From Fratercula arctica (lineage: Eukaryota; Chordata; Aves; Charadriiformes; Alcidae): 64,000 nt of DNA. Under the pieces are notes generated by a model that saw only the letters and a list, made by a program, of their open reading frames with translations, was not told where the DNA came from and did no database searches. The DNA is taken from the NCBI GenBank assembly GCA_947846985.1, contig CANTUZ010000008.1:23641352-23705351 (forward strand), written 5' to 3'. Shown in pieces: positions 1 through 14,002 of this stretch (its first letter is position 1; each line of letters opens with the position of its first letter). The translations under genes were made by a program, and so were the position numbers.

Positions 1-673
1 TCTTTTCTGTGGATTTTCAACTTTCTTTTCAAGGAGACAAACTGTTACTCCCTGTCTGCTAAAATCTGTATTTGTCTCCTATTATTGTTGCTAAGGCATT
101 TTTTTTTATACGAGAAGATTGCTCCAGTGCCTGTTAAATTCTCATATCAAAGTTAAAGAGGTGTTCAATTTATTTTCCTTTTAGTCTGGTTTACATTAGA
201 AAGCCCTTTTCTTTGCTTCATATTAAAATCCCTTTCTTAAAAAATTATTGTTTTCCTCCATGTTGCATATATTGATTATTAGTGATGGTATTTATTCATA
301 ATTTAAAATACAGTGTGAAAAAAATATATTTTTTAAAGCTTAACATAAAGCCTTCTGGCATTTTTATTTCACTGCATTTTGATATTAACCCTTATAAGCA
401 TCTAAACAGAGGAACTGTGCTTTGTAAAAACTGATAAGAAAATCAAATGGGTCCAACTGGTATTAATGTGTCTTTCAAATTTTGGGCTAACCCACCTCAA
501 AAGTTTTTCTAGCTGATACAGGAGTGCAGTCCATCGTTTTGTCATGGCTTTGGACAGTCTCTATATGAAAATGCAACTTCGATCAAAAGTATCTGCACAA
601 ACCCCAACCAAGGACCAGCTTTGTTCTGACTGTTAGTGCTAACAGTAACAACTTTCTCTTCAGGAAAGTAATT

Positions 674-709
674 ATTTTTTTCTTTTTTCTTTTTCTTTTT
701 TTTTTTTTT
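674..709. repeat. T-rich tract
   Basis: A run of T interrupted by single C residues, ending in 14 consecutive T. No retrocopy is recognisable next to it. Confidence 0.8.
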
Positions 710-2071
710 AGTGTTACGTAAGCAAGATTCATTCAGCCAAATATTAGAAAGATTAGAAAGAAGCAATTTAGCTTAGAAAGAGCTTTACAGATTGTGGAGG
801 GTGACGGAAGGTGTCAGTATTGATTTTCTGCCACTTTCCTGCCTGACCTTTTGTATTCTAGCAGGCGCTCTTAAGAGGATTTGGCTTGTAACAAATTAAA
901 GATATCACAGAACAATTGCTGACTCATATTATGAGAGCTGACTGACCTCCTTTGCTATCAGCACAGTCTCATGGTATGCAGGGACATCATCATTACTTGA
1001 TTTAATGTGCTTCTGAAGATAAAACTGATTGAAAAGCTGTTCATTTATCACCATTAACCTTGTTTTTATAAAGTTACTATCTACTTTATTTTTATACGCA
1101 TACATCTGTGTACATATGCATATATTTAAACATATAATTTTAAACTTGGGCTTGTGAAATTTATGATATGCAAAGGGATCAAAATATTCAACAAAAGCTT
1201 TGATAAAAAATCTTTAAAATGAAGCCATTAAAAACATGCATATATAAAAGCTTCATCTGCTTTGTTGTGGATGAAATTGGAAGAAAAAACCTAAGTGCTT
1301 TGTCTTCATTTAACACCTCCTGGCGGCATCTCGACACAAAATTTCAACATGAGCATCCTCTGCTGAGTACCCTTCCATCCTGTTTGGAAGAAATAAATTG
1401 TTTGTCTGGAGTGGTTAAAAGACTTTAATCTAACTGAATCATCAGGAAGTATCTTACCATATGATGGAATTCAGTTCGCAGAAATAGTTATTTTTTCACT
1501 GAATGTCCAGAATACATACAATACATATGTAATAATAATAAATAGGAAAATTCCTTGTACGTTAGCACAATTTTAAGAAACACAGTGTTAGTATGTTTTT
1601 TTCTGTGTGATAAACCTGTGCTATATTAATGTATTTCAAAATCCCACAGGAATATGGATCCCAACGAGCTGTCCATGCATTCCCTGTGAGAGGCAGCAAA
1701 GAGCTGAATATTGTTGGGGGAGCAGAGCACTAGGTGTGTTGGTACCAGCATTACCACCTCCAGCTCTCATCATTTTTGTACTCTTTTGTTTTTCAAAGCA
1801 TTTCACAGAAATGGTAAGGTCAGGATTAAAACCTCCTCGAGTTTGGACTTCAAGCTAAGGTTGTCTGCTGTACTGACTTTTATTTCTAACACTGTTTTTA
1901 CCTAATTTCACTGATTTTTATGGGTCACTTCTGTGTACAATTGAATGTGGCCTAATTGATAGTTTCCCTAATCCATTTTGGTTACTACAGATGTGTACTT
2001 CAGGTAGCATATCTGAAGTCTGGTTTCCAAAGTTAGGTTTATGCTGCCACACTCTGTATGTGTACATGTTA

Positions 2072-2197
2072 ATCATAGGATCATAGAATTGCCTAGGTTG
2101 GAAGGGACCTTTCAGATCATCTAGTGCAACCATCAACCTAACTCTGACAAAAACCATCACTAAACCATATCTCTGAGCACCGTGTCGACCCGTCTTT
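2072..2197 (-). mobile_element. CR1 LINE 3' end fragment
   Basis: The stretch starts with the inverted CR1 tail (atcataggatcatagaatt), then the inverted CR1 3' UTR (ggttggaagggacctttcag, ..aacctaactctgacaaaaac.., ctaaaccatatctctgagc). About 125 bp are recognisable. It is a typical 5'-truncated avian CR1 copy lying antisense to ZNF804A. Confidence 0.85.
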
Positions 2198-2395
2198 ATG
2201 AAATAGAAAACCCACTGCAGTCTCAATTAACAGAGAAGCAAATATCTCAAGGGTTTATGTATTTTACAATGATGGAGGATCTAATGGAAGAGGAAAACGG
2301 ACCACAGTGTGAGGATATTATTCATAAACATTGTAAGATCCACACTTGAAGCTCAAGTCCAGAAGAAATCAGACTGCAGATTGAGATTTGGGAAT

Positions 2396-2429
<34 letters not shown>

Positions 2430-2441
2430 CTATATATATCT
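2396..2441. repeat. (TC)n(TA)n microsatellite
   Basis: About 12 TC dinucleotides are followed by TA dinucleotides interrupted by TC. It is a likely length-polymorphic locus. Confidence 0.9.
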
Positions 2442-3552
2442 TTTTGTCTGCTCACTGCTACTTAAGGATGAGTTTTTTAAGTGGGCCCTGCTAAGCTCTG
2501 TATCCAGAATGTCAGTTTTAGTTTCTTTTATAAGTAGACATATTAGGTCAATATTAAATTTTGTTGGTTTACAATTAACTGTAGCTAAGTTGGAATCCTG
2601 TTCATCTGACTCCTGTTATCAGTAATATTGCAAATACTGTTGCTTTAAAAAAAAAAATGATTAGCAGGTTCAGAAATGCTAATTTTGGATATGTTCCACC
2701 AGTGATTCCTGCTGGAAAAGCCTGTTGTGCATCCATCAGTTTCTGTGGCACGGGGCATTTGTCTGCTGTTTGTTTCAGAGTTCCTTTCAACTAAAAGAAA
2801 ACTTTTGGCTGGGCAGGGATGGCTTAGGGCTAAGAAAAAATTGAATAATACAAGAAAATGAAGCCTTTGAAAAAAAATCAGCACTTGTATGCAAGAAATC
2901 TGTTACTTCTACTGAATGACTTAACTCACCACTAATGCTGGTATCTCCTCAATATACGTTTCTGTCTAGCATTTTGTGCCATTATTTCTCCCTTCCCAAC
3001 TTTTTTTCTAGTTGTATCAGAAGATACTTGAGCCTCAAGGTCATGCTTCTTCTGTAACTTGTGAGCAGTTCGCAACCGTATAGCAACTTCTTCATGAAGA
3101 CCGAATAAAGATTTTTTGGATCTACAGTTTTATGGAAACCTAAAAGTGCACATTTATCAGACAGAGTACACAACATTAGGAAGCTTTGGTTTTAGTTCTG
3201 GTTGTTGCACTAATTTGTTTTGGACCTTTTGCTATCAGCTTTGGTTCCCCCTGTAATCAAATTAGTTGGTCTTGGCCAGTTCTCTCACTTGTTCTCTCAC
3301 ATCTCATGCAAACGCCGCGTTTGTTCTGGCATGGTGGTGATGGAGCTGAAGACTGCTTAACTGGATATGTGAACTCATTCATATTTTAGTTAAACATATT
3401 TTTTTCTCCTGAAGAAGTATTTTTAACCTAAATCAGCTTGCTGGTCTAAATAAATGCATGCTCATGCAAACAAGTATGCTGGCACCAAGGAGGAGTAGCT
3501 AGGCATAGAGAAGACTTGCTATTGAGGAGGAGGTACCTATAAGGTACCACTT

Positions 3553-3588
3553 CAACTTCTGGGTACTCTACAACTTCTGGGTACTGTA
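3553..3588. repeat. 18-bp tandem duplication
   Basis: Two adjacent copies of caacttctgggtact followed by cta or gta, with one difference in 18 bp. It appears recent. Confidence 0.85.
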
Positions 3589-5684
3589 CAGTCTTTTATA
3601 TTCTGTTCAGAGTCCCTAAAGCAATGGGAACCTATAGGCACTACTGTAATAGAAATGGTCAGTAAGACGTGTAATACTTTTCGTGATGGAGTTTCAAACT
3701 GGACCTGATGGTTTTTGCAATGTCCCTGTTATTAGATAAAGTCGAGACAAGTGTATTAGCACTGCTCATAGGGTTTGTGGTTCCGCATCTCCCTCTCTGA
3801 TGACAGGGAGCACTGGCAGAAGTAGTCCCTTGAACTTCAGTCAAATCTTGGTCTCTAGTCTGGTCCTGAGCTTTAGTGAGTGTACACTGAAAATGTATTT
3901 AAAAACCCATTTCTTTACCTGGCAGCATGACAACATGTCATTTTCTGCATTTTTGCTCAATTTCAGGGATTTTTGACAATTTACTCTGCAGAAAACAGGA
4001 CAGAAAATGGAGAAAAATTGAATAGTGTGACTAAGGATCAGTCTAAATGTATCATTTATGCAAATGTGTGGGTTTCCGTGTGATATTTTTGAAGAAGCTT
4101 TGAGTGTTTTGTGGATGTGGCTCATTTTCTCTGCATCTCTTTAAACCGAGGTAATGATTATGGACAATGCTGGGTAAATACTTCATCTTTGTGTGTTCAT
4201 CTCTCAGCGGAAGGTGCCACTCACACAGCACTGTTGGCAGCAAAGTGGTCCAGGGCATGGCTGCAGTCCTGATGCTGTTTTAAGAGTCTCATTGGAAATG
4301 TCATTGGTGGTAATGGCCAGTCATTTTTAGACATTTCCATCAGCTCATGTACAGATCCTGGGTATAAGACTGTTCAGTCTGGTGGTCCTCATTGCAGGGA
4401 TGACTGTTATTGAACACTTGCCTGGGTAGGTAGACAGCAAAGAAATGGATAAAAACAGTTTCTCGTGCCTTTTCTATATCTGACACTCTCAACTTCAGAA
4501 GTGTTTGCCTAACATCTTGAGATGTGGCTGTACCAAAGTCCTTGGTTTTCTTCCCATTTTCCAACAGAAGAGTGAAAAGTATTAAATCAACCAAAATCTT
4601 TCCTTCTCCCCTTTGGCCAGGAGGTGGAATTAAAATTAGGCTTTTATGCACTTTTGAGCCTTAAGTGATATTTTTATTAAGCTTCCTCTGTCTTTCCTTT
4701 TATTGAAATTATTGACTATCAACTATTCAGCTTTATGGCCTGAAGTCTTCAAAGCTTAAGTGTTATTATTCACACAAAGTAGCTATTCTCATTAGTTGCA
4801 CCTATTCAAATAACTTTTTGTATATGTGAGGGTCATAGCAATGATAAATGCTCCATCTGCCTTTTGTTTCTCACACAAATAAAAAAGTAAGAAAAACTTG
4901 TTAAAAGTCATTGGTAAAAAGATATTTGCCGTGGCTCATTTTTTATTGTATTTAGTATATAAAATGCTGCTTCAGCAGCAGCTACGTTTACTCCAGTCTC
5001 CTTTATTTTCTCCTCCCTCCCCACCCTCACGTTTGTTTTTTTTTTAACCTAGGGCCATTCATAAGTTTGCAACATTTTTTATTATCTTTTCAGAGAGAAC
5101 AAAGACCAAGCCCATCTCATCTCAAAGAGGCTGTATCTGGATTTAAGACTGCAATAAGGTAGCTAGTGTAGATCCGCCAAGGTAAACCAGGGCTTCTGCA
5201 GGCTCTTACACTTTGGCACTTACAAAACAATATCTCATAAATGAAAGAACAGGATCTTCAAAAACTGTTTGTGTGTTTGCAAAGCACTGTTCTTACAGTC
5301 TCATTTCTCTCTGTCTAGGTAGCATTACTGTCTTTTCACTTAGACTGAGTATCTTCATCACAGTTAATTACTGCTTCTGAAGAGTATTTTGAATCAACGC
5401 AAAATTAGAAGAAATTTTTAGAAGGGTTTTTTTCAATGCATTTTCTCTATGGCAAATTTAAACTTGATTCCATTTCCCACTAGGACATACTTCTCTCTGG
5501 GTTTCTGAGTAAAAAGATTTATTTGCATTATTTAAAGACGCCAAAAGAAATGATACATTTTTTTCCCCACTTTTTGGTGTTCAGTTGAAGTCTTTTTCTA
5601 ACTATGGTAACAGTGAGGATTAATTTTAGAAAAATGAATATTTACTGCATCATATTGTATCATAATGCAAATCTTAAGGTCATA

Positions 5685-5775
5685 CCTGCTCTAGGTGAAC
5701 CTGCGTGGCAGGGGGGTTGGACTAGATGATCTCCAGAGGTCCCTTCCAGCCCCTATTGTTCTGTGATTCTGTATG
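5685..5775 (+). mobile_element. CR1 LINE 3' end fragment
   Basis: About 90 bp of the sense CR1 3' terminus: ggcaggggggttggactaga, then tgatctccagaggtccctt and the degenerate tail tgttctgtgattctgta. It is heavily 5'-truncated and lies in the same orientation as the host gene. Confidence 0.85.
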
Positions 5776-6963
5776 TATTCATAATTAGACAACTGAAGGA
5801 GCTCAGGAGAGTCATTCCTAGTGGGTTTTGTGTTTTGTTGTGATGGTGGTGCTATTTTTTTTTTAACTAAAACTAAAAATACTTTGGTCCAGCCCTACAG
5901 GCTGTATTCCATTTAATAACCAGATGTCTTTGTAGGAGATATTTCTTTCCAGTTGTTTCCAACTGTTTCCTCTCTGCATCCAGGACTTGTTGGGCAGGCA
6001 CACAAACCTGCCTAGGAATGTTTCAGACCTGGCCCAGTTCTAAGGTCTCTTTTAAATGGCTGGGTATTTAAGTGCTCGTGGCACATAAATTCAAAGCACA
6101 TAATGTAAGGCTAGTCATGATGGGTCCCTGAAGCTACAAAAAGATAGTAAATTTGCATGAAAAGGTTTAATGGCCTGGAAAGCCATAGTAAAATGGAATC
6201 AGTAAAAGGACCTGTAAAGAAAAGTCACTGAGCCTGCTGTGGGGATTTCCAGGAGCACTTACTTCAGTAGGCACCATGTGCCGTTCCATAGTGCCCTGCT
6301 CCTAACAAACACATTGGTTGTGAAAACACAGTGGACCTATTGAATTTAAAATACAGCTTGAAACTTCCTCAATAGGGCAAATATAATGCTCACATTTCTG
6401 AGACACTGAGTTGCATTTAAATAACATAGTTTCAGATTTATTTGAAAGTAGAACAGATTGCAATTTTAACTAGTCATGGAGAAGTTATATTCTTGAGAGG
6501 AACAAAATGGGACAGAAACATCTTTATTTCAGTTCAAAGATTAGTACGCTTTCCTTTGCTTTCCTTAAACAAAACAAAAAAAAAAAAACTTCGAAAAAAT
6601 AAGTATAAGCAGAAAAGAGAAAATACGGGAAAAATAGTGTTTTGAAAACTTAGCAAAAAAAAATCACTATAGAGGATCTTGCTGGAAAAAAATCTATTAC
6701 AGTCAAGCACAGTAGCCAAAACTAGGGAAACTGAACTTGATAATCACCAAGAACTCTCATCCTGAAAATACAGGTATGCAGATTTTCATGTGTAAGTTGT
6801 CCCATAGATGTATCACATGCTCAAAATTAAATATATTTAATAAGATGGCGTCCAAGTCTCTGTTTGCTTGATGCCCCTGCCAACTTTACTGGCAATTTTT
6901 ACTAGACCCAAAAGTAACTTCACCAACAAATTAAAGCTTGGAGAGCACTAGAGCAACTTTTAA

Positions 6964-6997
6964 AATGCAAATTAATAGCAGCCGGTCAATTTGCATT
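6964..6997. promoter_or_regulatory. Perfect inverted octamer pair (POU-type), intron 1
   Basis: AATGCAAATT (6964-6973) and its exact reverse complement AATTTGCATT (6988-6997) are separated by 14 bp. Each arm contains the octamer ATGCAAAT, the classic POU (OCT/BRN) site. The left arm runs directly into a TTAAT homeodomain-like core. This fits a neural enhancer element, but conservation and binding are untested. Confidence 0.4.
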
Positions 6998-9372
6998 CAG
7001 TTAACTTGAGGTGAAATAAATAAACAACTCTTCTTGCCATGTCCTTTGCACTTCCTCGGGTCCTGAAACGCCTTACGGAAGATGTGGTTATACCCTCTTC
7101 AGATTGAGGGCTGCCGGGCATGAACACTGACATTTGGTCCAGTGCTCAGTTTTCGTGCTGAAGTGGAGGGGTTTCAGTCCATGTCCAGGGTTGCAAGTTC
7201 TGCAGGGTTAAAAGGTACTTCATTTAGTTTAGAGTATCGCTGGAAGGATAAAATAGAAAAACTTGATTTTCCCAAAGAGTGTAATTACATTAGACATTTA
7301 CCTGTCAATTAAATTACATTAAGTAGCTATGAAAATCTTTAGATGTCTACATGCCTGCTATAAGGAAATTAAATGCCAAAAATCAGCCCCAGGATGTTTT
7401 TAAATAAATATTCTGCTCTAATTAAAGTCTATGACTGGACTATTTAACAGTAGAGGAGTAAAGGAGATTAATATCAGGGTCCTTCTTCCCTTGCTTTACA
7501 TTAAACAGTGGTGAACATTCAGTGAAGAAGATACTATCTAGAATTAAACCTTCTTTCTTTTCTACAACAAAGCCTTCTCCAGTTCCACCTTGTATGGACT
7601 TCAAAAGAGATGGGCTAAATAATTTTTTTTTTCCATTATAACTAGACCCATGCTTTCTCATAAGCACTAATGATGAGTTCCTTCTTAATAAAACTATCCA
7701 AGCAAAGATTTGTGGTCATCACTCTCACCTTGTAAGTGTATGCTCTTCCTGGAAGTAGGTTTTAAAGCACTAGAATAAATAAATAATTCTACAAATCTGT
7801 GCACAACAGTTAGTTTTAATGGCAAAAAAAAACCCAAAACAATCAAGTGATTTTATGAGTCCCAGTTAAAAGTAATTATACAGTATAAGTGCTTTAAGTA
7901 AATTAATGAGACAGATAAATCTGATAACAAATTGCTCTCTCATCATAAGCTTCCTTTCAAGTTAATTCAATCTTAACATTGCAGAACACTGTTCTGCATT
8001 GCTTTGCTCTCCACTGAGTCCAGCTGTCTCCCTATTCACATTTCATCTCACTCCATTGAGTGCAGGGGGTGCGAAATTCAGCTGTTTGCATTAGTAGGTA
8101 TATGGTTAACAAACTTGGTGTTTCAAAAAGATGAGGATGGCACTAGAAGGCAAACAGCACTAACTGGACTAAATTTTGCTGTTTCCTTCTAATTTCACTG
8201 TGTTATTTATCTTAATGCTAGGGTGTTTATCTGAATGTGGAATACTGTCTGTGTGTTTATTAGGAAGCTGAGAAACCAGTTTTATAATTATTTGCATGTC
8301 TTCAATAGCATTTTCAAGTACACACACAGCAGAATACTGATTAGCTCTCTTGTATGTAATAAGTATTTTGGTTGGAATTGGTTATCTGCAACTAATATTG
8401 AAGAGAAAATAAAGGTAGGGTGAGTTTTTTCTGTTTCTGATCTACAATATAACATAGGAGTCTTCCGGGTACCACTTCCTCCTTGGGCCTATCCTTATTG
8501 CTAGTGGAGTCTCCTTTGCCTGGAAGGAGAATGTCAGAAGGGAGCAAGAAATCAAGGAAATAGTATCTGATGTTTATAGCCTTGTGAGTTTTACGTTTCT
8601 ATCACATCTCTACAGCTAGTGGGAAAGTTTCAGGTAAGGTAGTCCAAAAGATCTGACAATATTCTTGGTCTTTATTTTCCCAGCCAGTCTCCTTTTAAAC
8701 TTGGTGTGAAACCAAAACTCGCTGTACAGTGCTTGGAAATGAATTTGTTAAGATCAATGAATAATTTGATCAGTGTGTCTAATTGCCTTTTGCTTTGGTC
8801 TCACCGCCTCGATGAGGACAAGAACCTTATAAATAATTAGATTTGGCACTAGACTGCATTAATATTATTAATGTATTCAATTTTTTATTTATTCCTTCAA
8901 CTGCATCAGTGGGTGATGTATGGACTGCTTACATGAGAAAAAAGTGATACGCCAAGATATTAAAAAAATGTGTACGTACCAAGTAATACCAAGACTGATA
9001 GCAGAGATGTTAGTAAATTGTGCATTTTATTCAGTGAAATCTGCTTCTTCATAGTATCTTTATAATACCTAGTAAATATACAAGAAATGAAGGAATTATT
9101 TTTAATTGTGTCCATGGGTATTGCAGTTAATTGGCTACACAGACGCGTGCTCTTAAGCTATGGCTGGTTTTTCCCTTGATTTATTTTTTTTTCTTTTTCT
9201 TTGGTAACAGCATCTTTTTATGCAAATTCTTTCATATAAATAAAGCTACTATATAGAGTAGTTTTGCCAAATCAAGAGAATTAGCTGGAGTTTTTTAGCA
9301 ATGTTCAAAATACAGTTTTGCTTTTTTTGATTTATTTTAGTTATTGGGACAGAAAAGTGCTTTAAATATTTT

Positions 9373-9413
9373 TTTTGTGAAACAAGGTTACACTTGTTTT
9401 GTGAAACAAGGTA
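9373..9413. repeat. 24-bp tandem duplication (second copy partial)
   Basis: ttttgtgaaacaaggt occurs at 9373 and again at 9397, period 24 bp. Confidence 0.75.
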
Positions 9414-12400
9414 TCCATCAGGTCTAATGTGGTCTAATCCAGAGCAGTCTAATCCTCTCTGGGATGACTATATCAGTAAACTATCCTGAAGAAGGGGTTT
9501 ATTTCTGTAATACACTTTACTTTGCACAACTCTTTTAAGTCTACAGTAAATGCAGAAGAGCTTACTGCAATACAACGAGCTTACATTTATTGTAAAGTGG
9601 GAATATTCACACTGGCAATCACCATGGAGTAGATGATGTATTATAATTTCACATTCTTACTTTTTTTTTTCTCTAGTTGACCTTTCTGCAGACAGTAGAA
9701 GTATGAGCCTGAAGTGCACTCCATAAAAATATCCACTACGTTGAGGCATCCAGTCAACTCTTCAAAGTTATCTATGTAAAGCATTTAATGTTTCTGTAGC
9801 TTTCCTTCTTTTTCTCTCACGTAATGGGAGCAGAAAGTCCAGTCTAGTTAGAGACAGGTAGCCCCTCTGTGGGTGAAGCCTGCTCTTAATTCAATTTATC
9901 AGACATTTGCAGTAGCATTTGCCCAGGCTTAAGGCTTTGGAGGATGGAGAAGATGGATTTAGAGAAATAAAGCCAGCTGATAGATGTGATCACTTATTAG
10001 AGATCGTTCATATAAATTATGAAAAATAGCTACAGTGAATTTTAGCTGTAGGCTTTCAGATAATAAGCCTTTTAGGAAAAAAATAATGAAACTAAGTGAC
10101 ACTCAGTTCTGTTTCATTACCAAGCTGAATCATAATTCAAAGTTCTTTTAAAACTTCCAGGACAGTTGACAGATCCTGATGAAATTGAGACCAAGCTTGA
10201 TCATATTTAACCATTTCAAGTGAGTTTTTTGTCTGCTACTTTACTCCAGGAATTTTCCTCTCCACTAAGTTTCCAGGTCATTTTTGTCTGCAATCCATTA
10301 CCCAGTACTATTAAGGTCCAGGGAGTGTAACTTTTGCTGTCAGTTTTTGGGCAGTTATTCCTCACCAAAATCATTAGAAGTTGTGAAAGCCTCATCTTCC
10401 AAGGTAGTACTCCTTGCAAAAGCAATAGAAACAGCCTAGCAGGTGGAGAACCAGCAGCCTGTACTCTGTTTCCATTCTATGTTCATCCTTGAAATCAGAC
10501 TTTCCTCAGCTCACAATGCTAACCAGCAATGGCAACTTATCCTCAATCCTGACACGGTCCAGGGGATCCCATGGCCACAGGCAATCTCCTGAATGCCCTC
10601 CATTAAGGGTTTTATTAAGGCATGTTTGGTGCATACACGTGCAATACAATAAGCTGAAGTCTTGGAAAGGACAATGTTTGGAGAAAGGATTCAATATATT
10701 TTCCCATCAGATGAAAATAAAATTGATACGTAGCCCTGGTAGCTCTAGGGGCTAACATGAAGAAACTACCTATTTTTGTGTTTCATGAATGTTTGAAGTG
10801 CAACACAACACAAAATTTTGTAAAAATAAACACTTATGCTACTATTTCTTTAGAAATTTCGCTGTGAATATATTCCCGTGGAGATAGATACTTCACTGCC
10901 CACAGTTAATAGTTAATGATATTGCTCGTGCTTAGATCCTGAAGCTGGTACCTCAACCACAAGGTTTGTTAATGACCATTGCTGCCACTGAAGAAATGTG
11001 AAGTTTCTGAAGTCATGTGAAGTTTAGTAGTTGAATAGAAACATCTCCTGCCAGCAAAATATTATACAGCAGCAAAGGATGTGGATGATAAAGGAGTTCT
11101 ATAAAAATGTTGGTTTAATGCTCTGTCATGATTTTAAAACATTCAAATGTTAAAACTTACTGCAAAAAGGCATAGGGTAGAAAATAGAGAATATTAATAT
11201 AGTACTGCAGTGCACTGTGGTATATCATGTTATCGTGTCTTCTTTTGGAGGCCGTGAAAAGAACACACAGAGGTGATGAGTAGCCTTTATATAATAAGGA
11301 ATGCCTGAATAAACTAGGACTGTATCATTCAGTAAACAATACCTGAGAGACAGTGTGGTAGGGGGTGTATATAATTATGAGTGACCCAGTCAAAGGGAAT
11401 AAAAATGACCTTTTCCAATATGCAGCACCTGAAACGAGCAGAATACAGCTGCAAAGGGAACGGTCCTTAGTTACGAGTCACTTTCATAAGTTGTACTGAA
11501 TAAAATGTTACGCAGGTTCAAAAGATTGACCTGATCCAATACAGCCATTCATGTGTTCCTAAGGTCAAATACTTTTGATTCTTGTCATTTAAAACTCCTG
11601 TTTTTCCCGTCCCCCATGCATGATCCAACTCTGTTATTATAATCCATGCACTTATTTGCGTCTAATTTAGATGATGTGATGACATTCTTTACTTGCCTCT
11701 GAAACTGTGATGTAATATTGTAATGTAAAATTAACCCTACCCCTGAAAGAACCCTAGCTGAAGGAATTGAGTAGCAGAAACCCTGAGATCATGGTGAGAT
11801 TTTGTTACTTTGCAATAAAGTTGTTCGCAAGCTTACGGTGTCTCTGCTCCATTAGGATGCAGTGGCAGGTCTAATATAATTCAGGTTAGATTCTGCTATA
11901 TAGTAAGTATATTGCTTCCAAAATGGTGCTTTATGTCAAGAGGAATACTAATGAAGTTATGTAACTTTATTCAAGGTATTATGCTACATTAGTAAGTCTT
12001 GCAAAATTTCACTTGAGGGTTAATCGACAACAAGGTGTGAGATCTTTATATAAAGAAAAATTTATTCTTCAATTCACTATTCTTGTCTTAGAATTCATCA
12101 CATTCACTCTCATCCTTCACATGTCATATATAATGTTTCAGAGTTCTGATAATTCCCCCAAATCCATAATTTTCTTTTTTATGTTTAAAAAAAAACAATA
12201 TTAGGTGTCATCCCTTTGTAGACTATGAGAATTAATTTTAAAGTGTTTCAATGGATTATATCTCTATATTCTGTCTCCAGTGCTTTCCTAAACATAGGCA
12301 TCTTGGTAATAATTGAAGTGGTTCAAAACCAGTAGTTTCTTCCTAGTGTAGAGTTTCCAGGCTAGGTTTCCATACAGCATACCTGTATTTCAAAGTGTAA

Positions 12401-13702
12401 AATACTACTATTTCTTGAAATAAAGTGCTAACTCACTTTGGTTGTAAACAAAAGAGATTTTATGAAACATCATTTTAGAAATGTGTTCGAAATGTGTGAA
12501 TTCATCATGTGTCAGCCAGTATTCAAAACACCACTCTGAAGTGACTTTTGCAATTCTTCTAATGGACAAAATTTTAATGAGGTAGTAGTACCTCAGTTTG
12601 GATATGAATCAATGGTGTTTGCTAGCAGTCCAATCATGCTGAATTAAATTTAAAGTACTATTTAAAATAAAGTACTTTGTGTGTATAATTCTAATTGTAT
12701 GACTAATATTTCTCTCTTTTTAAAATAAAAATAATTTATAGGAAAATACTATAATCTGATAAACAAAAATTTTCCATTTTAAACTCCCAAAAATATATTG
12801 GAAGTATTCAAGTCCTAAGCTGTGAAAACTGCTAGCAAATAGGGACTTTTTCCCCCAAATTGACTCCGTTTTGGATGTTCTGAGTACAAGATCAGCTTTT
12901 ATCTTAACCTAACTGAACAAGGAAGAAGACAGAAACAAGGGGAATTTAGGGTCAGTTCCAAAGAGTTCACAGTGATGAAATTTTGTGAAACAAATCAAAG
13001 GGTTGTAGTTTCTTAAAAAATATTTGCCACATTTGGGATTTAGGGGGTGAGTCTATCCCAAAAGCAGGAGTCATTGCACTGAAGTTATACATGTTCAATG
13101 TTTAACTGGTATTAAACTAATTTGAGATGACAGACCATTTCCATGCTCTTTCAGAACAGGCCATATTATCTTCAATGTATTTAGGAAATTAATAAATATT
13201 ACTTGCATATAATTTGCTCATAAATTATAAGCAAGGTTGTTTGTAATGGTAATCAGAGATGTGTATCTGTCCTTCTATGTTCCTCATGTTGTCATGTGTA
13301 CGTGCGTTCAAGAAGGACCAAGTAGGGTTTCCTTAATTTTGTTTTCTTTTTAGTAGGCGTACTTTCTTGTAAAAGCCTGATAACTAAATGATTGCAGTTT
13401 GTATTGTCATGCTTATTTTGCTTGGGTGTATTACCTAGCAGATCTGTGCAGCAGTGAGTCTTGGATCAAAATTAACTGGAAAACAGCCTTCAGCAAGATA
13501 AATATTTGCATTTAGACAGAACCTGGAGAAATCCTTCTAGCCTCTGACAGAGCCCCTAAGGGGAGCTGGCAACTGTATAGCAAATTGAAGTGTGCAAATC
13601 TTAGCCTCGCAGCAGATACAGTAAATAAGTGCAGTGTAACACAGCAAATAATGTGAAGGCTTTTAGTTACAGAGGTGTGTAAATGTTTACAAATATGATT
13701 AA

Positions 13703-14002
<300 letters not shown>

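Noticed and set aside
1607..1905. Overlapping open frames near a CAG-type splice context in intron 1
   Set aside because: No similarity to ZNF804A or another protein and no consistent exon structure.
4340..4651. 103-codon - strand open frame in intron 1
   Set aside because: No domain, no repeats and no flanking gene signals. Treated as chance.
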